DNA from: Pseudomonadota bacterium
GTDB taxonomy: Bacteria > Pseudomonadota > Alphaproteobacteria > Rhizobiales > Devosiaceae
Length of the DNA stretch: 13,153 nt
Assembly (NCBI GenBank): GCA_023428425.1
Contig: JAEYYP010000424.1
Location: 1 to 13,153 of the forward strand
Direction of reading: 5' to 3'
A program made the translations under genes and the position numbers. Under the pieces are notes generated by a model. That model worked only from the letters and a program-made list of their open reading frames with translations, ran no database searches and had not been told where the DNA came from. This document shows positions 6,612 through 12,875 of this stretch, one piece after another (positions within the stretch are counted from its first letter, which is position 1; each line of letters opens with the position of its first letter).

Positions 6612-6905
6612 ATGACCAGATTGCTCGTTCGCTTCGTCACCTTCCGCAATGAACTCGCAACGCTGTGGCGCGCCTTCATCGCGCCCGAGACGCCGTGGCA
6701 TCTCAAGGCGCTTATGCTGCTGGTGCCGGCCTATCTCCTGAGCCCCATCGACCTCATCCCCGATCTCGTACCGATCCTCGGCTTCCTAGACGATTTCGTC
6801 GTCGTACCGCTGCTTGTCGGCTGGATCGTCAGGCTGCTCCCGCAGCCGGTGCGCGTCCGCCCCGATGGCAGCAAGGAAATCGACGGCACGTATCGTCGCC
6901 GCTGA
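6612..6905 (+). CDS. YkvA/DUF1232 family small membrane protein
   Basis: The function of the family is unknown. The 97-residue product carries the diagnostic core YLLSPIDLIPD (41-51) and VPILGFLDD (53-61), preceded by WHLKALML and followed by a second hydrophobic stretch VVVPLLVGWIVRLL (63-76). Two membrane-associated helices flanking the acidic Pro-Asp core are likely. The frame remains open upstream into the 3' end of the GH43 gene, but the family match begins at the ATG at 6612. The ribosome site is weak (GGG ten to eight bases upstream). The gene lies 43 nt after the GH43 stop on the same strand and could be read from the same transcript. The C-terminus is short and basic. Family assignment is firm; role is open. 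Confidence 0.92.
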   Translation: MTRLLVRFVTFRNELATLWRAFIAPETPWHLKALMLLVPAYLLSPIDLIPDLVPILGFLDDFVVVPLLVGWIVRLLPQPVRVRPDGSKEIDGTYRRR

Positions 6906-7006
6906 TGGGCATGCTCCGGGACACGCCGCGCGAACGCCATGCCTCGCTGAAGCGGTGGCTGGCGACGTTCCTTGATGGACTGCTGGCGCGGCTGCCGGTC
7001 CTCTAG
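6905..7006 (+). CDS. Possible 33-residue protein coupled to the YkvA-family gene
   Basis: The ATG at 6905 overlaps the preceding TGA (TGATG), the classic geometry of translational coupling. The frame runs 33 codons to TAG at 7006 and encodes a basic N-terminal half (RDTPRERHASLKRW) followed by a leucine-rich amphipathic segment (LATFLDGLLARLPVL). About 28 of 33 third positions are G or C, which looks coding for this genome, though high background GC weakens that argument. The end overlaps the convergent gene's last four bases (7003-7006). No family is recognised. It may be a real small protein or chance. Confidence 0.35.
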   Translation: MGMLRDTPRERHASLKRWLATFLDGLLARLPVL

Positions 7007-7383
7007 ACCGGCTTCGGCCCCGAAACCATTTCCCAGAAGCCGTTGAGCGACTCCCAGGATCTCAGCGCTTTTGGGCCGAGAAAGGCGCGGAAGTCGGCCG
7101 GCGACGAGCCATCAGGATGCAGGTTGCCGTTCTGCAGGTCTTCGAGAAACCCGACGACGGCAAGGTTGCTCTCCTCGCTCATCGCCCAGCCGGGCCGCGG
7201 CTCCTCGATCCGTTTCTCGAGCATGTCGAACACGGCCCGAACCTCGGCCTCCCTGCCACCCAGCCGCGCGTCGATTACATGGCGGACAAAGCCGCCCATC
7301 CAGATGTAGGGGAGTTCGACATCGCCCGCGTCCGGCACGAAGCCCGGGCAGGCCGCGTCAAACTCCCGCATCAGCCGGTTCAC
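7003..7383 (-). CDS. Small acidic hypothetical protein overlapping the pyc stop codon
   Basis: I do not assign a function. The predicted 126-residue soluble protein is acidic and rich in aromatic residues, with ELPYIWMGGFVRHVID (23-38), an AVFDMLEKRIEE helix (50-61), NLAVVGFLEDLQN (73-85) and a C-terminal FLGPKALRSWESLNGFW (101-117). This order, an LPY segment, a helical FDMLE-type segment, VVGFLE, then LGPK...W...L..FW, resembles small DUF7674-like proteins often found as immunity-type or orphan genes; that resemblance is from memory and unverified. GTG at 7383 overlaps the pyc TGA as GTGA, so translation is probably coupled to pyc. ATG at 7371 (122 residues) is an equally possible start; neither has a clear ribosome site. 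It is convergent with the YkvA-side ORF. Function in pyruvate carboxylase biology is not implied by sequence. Confidence 0.8.
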   Translation of the reverse strand: MNRLMREFDAACPGFVPDAGDVELPYIWMGGFVRHVIDARLGGREAEVRAVFDMLEKRIEEPRPGWAMSEESNLAVVGFLEDLQNGNLHPDGSSPADFRAFLGPKALRSWESLNGFWEMVSGPKPV

Positions 7384-10300
7384 TCGAACCGCACCAGCAG
7401 GTCCTTGGCATCGATCTGGTCGCCGGGCTTCACCGTGACTTCGGCAACCGTGCCGTCGGCTTCCGCGTGGATGGCGGTTTCCATCTTCATGGCTTCGATC
7501 GACAGCAGCACGTCGCCGGCAAACACCTTGTCGCCGACATGAACGCCGAGCCCCGAGATGACGCCCGGCATCGGTGCGCCCACCTGCTTGGGGTCGCCCA
7601 GCACCGCCTTGGCGCGCACCTTGACCTCGCCGACCTTCAGGCGGTCCGGCACGGTGATGGTGCGCGGCTGCCCGTTGAGGTCGAAGAAGACGCGAACCTC
7701 GCCCTTCTCGTTCGTCTCGGTGCGGCCCTGATAGGTGAGGACCAGCGTCTTGCCCTTCTCGATATCGACAAAAACCTCTTCGCCCTCCTTGAGGCCGTAG
7801 AAGTAGACAGGCGTCGGCAGCACTTCGGTGGGGCCGTACTTGTCCTGCGTCTTGACGAAATCCGAGTAGACCTTGGGGTACATCAGCGCCGAGGCGAGGC
7901 GCTTGTCGTCGATCGTCTCGCCCGTCTCCTTTGCCACCTTGGCCCGCTCGGCCTCGAGGTCGATCGGCTTCAGGTAGGAACCGGGGCGTTCGGTGAGCGG
8001 CGTGCGGCCCTTCAGAACCTTCTTCTGCAGCTTGTCGGGAAAGCCGCCGGGCGGCTGGCCGAGATCGCCCGCGAAGAAGCCGACCACGGAATCCGGGAAG
8101 GCGATGTCGCGGCTCGGGTCTTCCACATCGGCGCGAGTAAGCCCGGCCGATACCATGGCCAGAGCCATGTCGCCGACCACCTTGGATGACGGGGTCACCT
8201 TCACGATGTCGCCGAACATCTGGTTCACGTCGGCATAAGTCTGCGCCACCTGGTGCCAGCGCGACTCGAGGCCGAGCGAACGCGCCTGCTCCTTGAGGTT
8301 GGTGAACTGCCCGCCCGGCATCTCGTGCAGGTAGACTTCCGAGGCGCCACACTTCAGGTCGCTCTCGAAGGCGCGGTACTGGGTGCGCACCGCCTCCCAG
8401 TAGAACGAGATCTCGCGGATCACCTTGCCGTCGAGCCTGGGGTCGCGCGGACCGTCCTTGAGCGCCGCTACGAGCGAACCAAGGGTCGGCTGTGACGTGG
8501 TGCCGGAGAGCGCATCCATCGCCCCGTCGACAGCGTCTACGCCGGCATCCACCGCCGCCATGATCGTCGCGGCGGCCGCGCCCGAGGTGTCGTGGGTGTG
8601 CAGGTGGATCGGCAGTCCGACTTCCTGCTTCAGCACCTCGATGAGCTTGCGGGCGGCCGCCGGCTTCAGCAGGCCCGCCATGTCCTTTAGTCCGAGCACA
8701 TGGGCGCCCGCGGCCTCCAGTTCCTTCGCCAGGGCGACATAGTACTTGAGGTCGTACTTCGACCGGTTCGGGTCGAGCATGTCGCCGGTGTAGCAGATGG
8801 CGCCTTCGGCCACCTTGTCGGCCTCGGCCCCCGCGTCGATCGAGACGCGCATGTTCTCGACCCAGTTGAGGCAGTCGAAGATGCGGAACACATCGACCCC
8901 GCCCTTCGCCGCCTCGCGCACGAAGAACTTCACCACATTGTCGGGATAGTTGGTGTAGCCGACGCCGTTGGAGCCGCGCAGCAGCATCTGGGTCAGGATG
9001 TTCGGCGCGCCCTCGCGGACCGCGCTGAGCCGCTCCCACGGATCCTCGTTGAGGAAGCGCATGGCGACGTCGAACGTGGCGCCGCCCCAGCATTCCAGCG
9101 AGAAGAGGTTCGGCAGTCCGCGACTGTAGGCGCGGGCAATGCGCGTGATGTCGAACGAGCGCATGCGGGTCGCCAGCAGCGACTGATGCGCGTCGCGCAT
9201 GGTGGTGTCGGTGAACAGCACCTGCTGCTGCGCCTTCATCCAGCGCGCCAGGCCCTTCGGCCCGTCACGGTCGAGCACCTGCTTCGACCCCTCGATGACC
9301 AGCAGCGGCTCGTATTCCGGCACCAGCGGCTCGATGGCATCGGCCGGCGGCCGCGGCCGGTCGCGCACTTCGGGATGCCCGTTGACGGTGACGTCGGCGA
9401 TGTAGGTGAGGAGCTTGGTCGCCCGGTCCTGCCGCGTCTTGAAGTCGAACAGCGCCGGCGTCGTGTCGATGAAGCGCGTCGTGTAGCGGTTCTCGCCGAA
9501 ATCCGGGTGAGTGATGATGTTTTCGAGGAAGGCGAGGTTGGTCGCCACGCCGCGGATGCGGAACTCGCGCAGGGCGCGATGCATGCGGGCGATCGCCTCC
9601 TCCGGGCCCGGCGCCCAGCAGGTGATCTTTTCCAAGAGCGGATCGTAATAGCGGGTGACGATGGCGCCGGCATAGGCCGTGCCGCCGTCGAGGCGGACAC
9701 CGAAGCCCGTCGCCTCGCGATAGGCGGTGATCCGGCCATAGTCCGGGATGAAGTTCTGTTCCGGATCTTCCGTCGTCACACGGCACTGGATGGCGTGGCC
9801 GTTGAGGCGGATATCTTCCTGCTTCGGCACGCCGGATTCGGGCGTACCGATCACCGCGCCCTGCAGCAGCTTGATCTGCGCCTTCACGATGTCGATGCCG
9901 GTCACCACTTCGGTCACCGTGTGCTCGACCTGGATGCGCGGGTTCACTTCGATGAAGTAGAACTTGTCGGTGTCGGCATCGAGCAGGAACTCGACCGTAC
10001 CGGCGCCGCGATAGTTGGCGGCATTGCCGAGCCGGATCGCCGAAGAGGTGAGGTCGTCTCGAACCTGTTGGCTCATGTAGGGCGCCGGGGCGCGCTCCAC
10101 GACCTTCTGATTGCGGCGCTGCACGGAGCAGTCGCGCTCGAACAGGTGGACGAGGTTGCCGTGGTCGTCGCCGATCAGTTGCACCTCGACGTGGCGGGCG
10201 CGCTCGATCAGCTTTTCGAGATACATCTCGTCCTTGCCGAAGGCGGCCTTGGCCTCGCGCTTGCCTTCGGACACTTCGTGGACCAGCGTCGACTCGTCCA

Positions 10301-10820
10301 TGATGCGGCGCATGCCCCGCCCGCCGCCACCCCACGACGCCTTGAGCATCAACGGATAGCCGATCTCGGCGGCCATGCGCTTCACTTCATCCATATCGTC
10401 GGGGAGCGCATCCGTTGCCGGCACCACCGGCACCTTGGACGCGATGGCCATGTTGCGGGCGGCGACCTTGTTGCCGAGGTCGCGCATGGTCTGCGCCCGC
10501 GGCCCGATGAAGATGATCCCGGCATCCTCGCAGGCATCCGCGAACTCCGGCGATTCCGACAGCAGGCCATAGCCCGGGTGGATCGCGTCGGCACCCGAAA
10601 TCCGGGCGATGCGGATATACTCGTCGATCTGCAGGTAGGCTTCGACCGGCCCCTTGCCCTTGCCGATAAGGTAGGCTTCGTCGGCCTTGAAGCGGTGCAG
10701 CGCCAGCTTGTCCTCTTCGGCATAGCAGGCGACGGTCTTGATGTTCAGCTCGTTCGCGGCGCGAAACACGCGAATGGCGATTTCGCTGCGGTTGGCGACG
10801 AGGATTTTCTTGATCGGCAT
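7380..10820 (-). CDS. pyc: Pyruvate carboxylase
   Basis: It makes oxaloacetate from pyruvate, bicarbonate and ATP, refilling the TCA cycle and feeding gluconeogenesis. The single 1146-residue chain contains all parts of a homotetrameric PYC. The biotin carboxylase domain (about 1-455) has the glycine-rich loop GGGGRGMR (164-171) and EVNPRIQVEH with Arg296. The carboxyltransferase domain (about 530-800) has metal ligands Asp543 in RDAHQS and HTH His741/His743, and the carboxylated Lys712 in GLKDMAG. An allosteric/linker region and PYC C-terminal domain (about 800-1070) follow, then a biotin carrier domain with the biotinylated Lys1112 in EAMKMET. No truncation or frameshift is seen. The ATG at 10820 is chosen because PIKKILVANRSEIA is the conserved N-terminus; an upstream TTG at 10847 adds nine unlike residues. 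The ribosome site is weak. Its stop overlaps the next gene. Confidence 0.98.
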   Translation of the reverse strand: MPIKKILVANRSEIAIRVFRAANELNIKTVACYAEEDKLALHRFKADEAYLIGKGKGPVEAYLQIDEYIRIARISGADAIHPGYGLLSESPEFADACEDAGIIFIGPRAQTMRDLGNKVAARNMAIASKVPVVPATDALPDDMDEVKRMAAEIGYPLMLKASWGGGGRGMRRIMDESTLVHEVSEGKREAKAAFGKDEMYLEKLIERARHVEVQLIGDDHGNLVHLFERDCSVQRRNQKVVERAPAPYMSQQVRDDLTSSAIRLGNAANYRGAGTVEFLLDADTDKFYFIEVNPRIQVEHTVTEVVTGIDIVKAQIKLLQGAVIGTPESGVPKQEDIRLNGHAIQCRVTTEDPEQNFIPDYGRITAYREATGFGVRLDGGTAYAGAIVTRYYDPLLEKITCWAPGPEEAIARMHRALREFRIRGVATNLAFLENIITHPDFGENRYTTRFIDTTPALFDFKTRQDRATKLLTYIADVTVNGHPEVRDRPRPPADAIEPLVPEYEPLLVIEGSKQVLDRDGPKGLARWMKAQQQVLFTDTTMRDAHQSLLATRMRSFDITRIARAYSRGLPNLFSLECWGGATFDVAMRFLNEDPWERLSAVREGAPNILTQMLLRGSNGVGYTNYPDNVVKFFVREAAKGGVDVFRIFDCLNWVENMRVSIDAGAEADKVAEGAICYTGDMLDPNRSKYDLKYYVALAKELEAAGAHVLGLKDMAGLLKPAAARKLIEVLKQEVGLPIHLHTHDTSGAAAATIMAAVDAGVDAVDGAMDALSGTTSQPTLGSLVAALKDGPRDPRLDGKVIREISFYWEAVRTQYRAFESDLKCGASEVYLHEMPGGQFTNLKEQARSLGLESRWHQVAQTYADVNQMFGDIVKVTPSSKVVGDMALAMVSAGLTRADVEDPSRDIAFPDSVVGFFAGDLGQPPGGFPDKLQKKVLKGRTPLTERPGSYLKPIDLEAERAKVAKETGETIDDKRLASALMYPKVYSDFVKTQDKYGPTEVLPTPVYFYGLKEGEEVFVDIEKGKTLVLTYQGRTETNEKGEVRVFFDLNGQPRTITVPDRLKVGEVKVRAKAVLGDPKQVGAPMPGVISGLGVHVGDKVFAGDVLLSIEAMKMETAIHAEADGTVAEVTVKPGDQIDAKDLLVRFE

Positions 10821-10848
10821 CGATTTAACCCGAGCATGAGGGGGCAAA

Positions 10849-10864
10849 GGCGCCTCTCGGCGCC
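10849..10864 (-). other. GC-only hairpin with GAGA loop in the pyc leader
   Basis: On the minus strand GGCGCC-GAGA-GGCGCC forms a 6-bp all-GC stem closed by a GNRA-type tetraloop, followed by TTTGCCCCC. It lies 28 nt before the pyc ATG. The three-T tail is too short for a convincing terminator, but the hairpin could end some readthrough from the upstream gene or act in the pyc 5' leader. Confidence 0.4.
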
Positions 10865-10921
10865 GGCAGGGGTAGTCCGGGCGACGGCGTCGTGGCCGCA
10901 GCCCGCGGGGCTATCTGCCCC

Positions 10922-11338
10922 TCATTTCTGGCTCAGATGCCCCACCAGGTGGGACATGTCGTAGCCCGCGTTCGCCGCCGCCGAGACGATCTCGTCGGCA
11001 GGTGCCGAGCCGGCCTGGCTCAGCGCCCACAGCGTCGTCGAGCGCGTGCCCGATCGGCAGTAGGCGAAGACAGGGCCGTTGCTCCCCTCGAGCACTTCCC
11101 TCGTCTTCTCGACCATGTCGGGTGAAACACCTTCACGGCCCAGCGGTATATAGTGATAGGCGAGCCCTGCCTCATGCGCGGCCTGTTCGATCACCGCGCT
11201 CGGTGCCTGATCCGGGGATTCCCCGTCCGGCCGGTTGTTGATGATGGCGACGAAGCCCTGCGCCTTGATGGCAGCGACATCCTCGGGGTTGATCTGCGGG
11301 GACACGCTCATGTGGCCGTTGATCCGCTTCACGTCCAA
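10922..11338 (-). CDS. TIGR01244/DUF442 family sulfurtransferase/phosphatase-like protein
   Basis: This small single-domain protein belongs to the phosphatase-fold family also found as the N-terminal part of some beta-lactamase-like sulfur-dioxygenase fusions (Blh type). The 138 residues show SVSPQINPEDV (11-21), IINNRPDGE (32-40), HYIPLGREGVSPD (62-74) and the active-site loop YCRSGTRST (93-101) with the catalytic Cys94 and Arg99 (C-x4-R). Biochemical substrates are poorly defined; a role in sulfide or persulfide handling is known for relatives but is only inferred here. The start is TTG at 11338: it places GGAG eight bases upstream and restores the family N-terminus MDVKRINGHMSVSP. The next ATG (11311) would remove ten conserved residues. 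A promoter match lies upstream. It is 101 bp upstream of pyc on the same strand, so cotranscription is possible. Confidence 0.9.
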   Translation of the reverse strand: MDVKRINGHMSVSPQINPEDVAAIKAQGFVAIINNRPDGESPDQAPSAVIEQAAHEAGLAYHYIPLGREGVSPDMVEKTREVLEGSNGPVFAYCRSGTRSTTLWALSQAGSAPADEIVSAAANAGYDMSHLVGHLSQK

Positions 11339-11376
11339 ATCCGATACTCCAACCCGTCCCGAGACTTCCCGACATC

Positions 11377-11406
11377 TTTATAGCCAGCGCTTCGCTTGCC
11401 GCGCAA
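11377..11406 (-). promoter_or_regulatory. Candidate promoter TTGCGC-N18-TATAAA
   Basis: On the minus strand TTGCGC (11406-11401) and TATAAA (11382-11377) are separated by 18 bp. Transcription would start near 11370, giving a leader of about 30 nt containing the GGAG site of the TTG-started gene at 11338. The -10 matches five of six consensus positions. Confidence 0.5.
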
Positions 11407-11433
11407 GGCAGGGGCGTGGACGGCTTTGGGGTT

Positions 11434-11464
11434 AGGCTGAAGGTCGGATCAGGCTCAAGGTCAG
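11434..11464. repeat. Two-copy direct repeat, 17-bp period, in an intergenic region
   Basis: AGGCTGAAGGTCGG (11434-11447) is repeated as AGGCTCAAGGTCAG (11451-11464), 12 of 14 identical, with a 17-bp period. It sits in the 245-bp gap (11339-11583) between two minus-strand genes, upstream of the candidate promoter. Apart from these two features I see no gene in this gap: open frames crossing it have no family resemblance. The repeat may be an activator site or a chance duplication. Confidence 0.4.
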
Positions 11465-11583
11465 GCAGCGGTGGCGAGCGACCTGCCGCCAACCACCGCC
11501 ACTCGCTCTGGCCGCGGGCAACATCAGTCCGCACCGGATGCGGCCAGCGCGCCAGGGCCGCAGGGCTGATTCGCCTGTATCCA

Positions 11584-12645
11584 TCATTGCTGCGCGGTCG
11601 GGCTGGCGGCGTCCTGGGCCGGCAGCCCGACCCACGGGCGCCAGATTTCACCGCGTTCCTCGACGAACCGGTCGGCCACCGTTTCCACCGTGGCCCCTGG
11701 CTCGCCCAGTTGCTGGAGCATCAGGTTCATTTCTGCGAACGGCATGTGGGCGCGGCTGAAATAGGCGGCCACCTGCGGCGCCTCGAGATAGACCCATTCG
11801 GCAACCGCGGTGACCACGGGGTCCGGGGCAAAGCCCGTCGGCGTCGGCGACGCACAGGCCGTGCGGCCCATGCACTGGAACGCCTCGCGATTGTAGGCGG
11901 CGAGGGTCACCGGCCGGAAGGCGAACTGGCTGAGGATGGCGTTGGGCTGCCAGTAGTAGAACAGGATCGGCTGCTTGCGCCCCACCGCCTCGGCGATCAG
12001 CGTATCCATCTCGAACCGGTTCGCCGGCTCGACGATCTCGAAACTCTGGTCGAGCCCATGGGCGCGGAGCATGTTGCGATTGACGACCGCGCACCCCCAG
12101 TCCACCGGGCAGGAAATGAACTTGCCCCGCGCCGTTCCGGGCACGTCGGCGAAATCGGCTGCGCGAGCCTTGAGCCCGTCTATGGTGGTGACCTCCGGCC
12201 ACTGCTCGGCCGCATAATCCGGCACGAACCAGCCTTCGAAGAGCGGGTCGGCATAGGATACGCCGGCCTGGCGCACCTTCTGGCCGGTCATGGCCGCGTT
12301 CCAGATATCGGCGATGCGGGCGATCCACATCTCGGGCGCCACGGCCGGCTGGCCGGAGGCCCCCATAGACGAGCCGGTCGCGGCAAGGTCGCCCTCGTTC
12401 AGCATCACGTTGCACTGGTAGTAGCCGGTCAGCAACCGCGAATGGACTTCGGCGAGTATCGCGGCGGACGGCCAGGCCATGCGCGCGATGGTCAGCGGCT
12501 GGGTGCCGCAGGGCGGTGGAGGTGCGGGTTCGGCCGGCTCGGTCTCGCCGGCCGGCGTCGTCTCGAGGGTGACGATCGACTCCTGCGCCAGCGACGGACT
12601 CGCCACCAGACAGAGCAGCAGGATAAGGGAAACAAGAGTACGCAT
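11584..12645 (-). CDS. Exported OpuAC-family glycine betaine-type substrate-binding protein
   Basis: This is a periplasmic solute-binding protein of the ProX/OpuAC type, which captures quaternary ammonium osmolytes or related compounds for an ABC importer. The 353-residue product begins with a signal peptide, MRTLVSLILLLCLVASPSLA, with a likely cut after residue 20. A Thr/Glu/Pro-rich linker (about 25-45) leads to the binding domain. OpuAC marks are GWFVPDY (138-144), KFISCPVDWGC (175-185), LRAHGLDQSFE (193-203) and LFYYWQPNAIL (228-238), whose aromatic residues could form the cation-pi cage. Six cysteines remain in the mature form (46, 78, 179, 185, 258, 264), enough for three disulfides. 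No cognate permease or ATPase is in the window. The frame extends upstream to 12786, but the signal peptide fixes the start at 12645; its ribosome site is weak. Exact ligand is unknown. Confidence 0.92.
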   Translation of the reverse strand: MRTLVSLILLLCLVASPSLAQESIVTLETTPAGETEPAEPAPPPPCGTQPLTIARMAWPSAAILAEVHSRLLTGYYQCNVMLNEGDLAATGSSMGASGQPAVAPEMWIARIADIWNAAMTGQKVRQAGVSYADPLFEGWFVPDYAAEQWPEVTTIDGLKARAADFADVPGTARGKFISCPVDWGCAVVNRNMLRAHGLDQSFEIVEPANRFEMDTLIAEAVGRKQPILFYYWQPNAILSQFAFRPVTLAAYNREAFQCMGRTACASPTPTGFAPDPVVTAVAEWVYLEAPQVAAYFSRAHMPFAEMNLMLQQLGEPGATVETVADRFVEERGEIWRPWVGLPAQDAASPTAQQ

Positions 12646-12679
12646 CCGGGACCCGCCAATGCTGCAAGACGCGGCCGAA

Positions 12680-12707
12680 CTTATAGGCGACGCTGGCGCA
12701 AACACAA
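12680..12707 (-). promoter_or_regulatory. Candidate promoter TTGTGT-N16-TATAAG for the OpuAC-family gene
   Basis: On the minus strand TTGTGT (12707-12702), a 16-bp spacer and TATAAG (12685-12680) give a start near 12673 and a leader of about 28 nt before the ATG at 12645. The -10 is good, the -35 modest. Confidence 0.4.
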
Positions 12708-12779
12708 TGTCGGCGGTCTTTACCAACCGATCAAAACCGGATGACTCCCTTGTTGGAACTATGCAATATCCCCGACAGC

Positions 12780-12799
12780 GGGGCATGGGTTCATGCCCC
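12780..12799 (+). other. Perfect 8-bp hairpin in the divergent region before the last gene
   Basis: GGGGCATG-GGTT-CATGCCCC is a perfect 8-bp stem with a 4-base loop. The same GGGG (12780-12783) could instead pair with CCCC at 12770-12773, so two structures exclude each other. It is not followed by a T run on the plus strand. It could be a protein-binding palindrome or leader structure. The divergent gap (12646-12875) holds no recognisable gene. Confidence 0.45.
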
Positions 12800-12825
12800 C
12801 ATTCATTGTTGCGACCGGCCCGAAG

Positions 12826-12857
12826 GCGCCCCTGAAGAACGGCACCGGGGACGGCGC
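12826..12857 (+). other. Second GC-rich stem-loop just before the solute-binding gene
   Basis: GCGCC (12826-12830) pairs with GGCGC (12853-12857), and the inner CC (12831-12832) can pair with GG (12849-12850) across a two-base bulge. The structure ends eight bases before the AGAGGG ribosome site (12865-12870). It may shape translation of an abundant binding protein, or stabilise its message. Confidence 0.35.
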
Positions 12858-12875
12858 AACCAAAAGAGGGACATC

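Noticed and set aside
7003..9093. A 696-codon minus-strand frame that includes the small protein after pyc as its C-terminus, suggesting a fusion
   Set aside because: The upstream 570 codons are an Arg/Gly-rich shadow of pyc in another frame. The true gene begins at the GTGA overlap near 7383.
10905..10921. GGGGC-AGATA-GCCCC stem after the DUF442-type gene as a terminator
   Set aside because: A 5-bp stem without T residues, and a competing stem in the adjacent GC-rich sequence; no more than background for this composition.
8700..10964. A 754-codon plus-strand frame opposite pyc
   Set aside because: The minus strand encodes an unbroken pyruvate carboxylase with every catalytic residue. The plus-strand product has no recognisable domain.
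11416..12744. A 442-codon plus-strand frame opposite the OpuAC-family gene
   Set aside because: No motif, signal peptide or ribosome site; the minus strand carries a clear exported binding protein.
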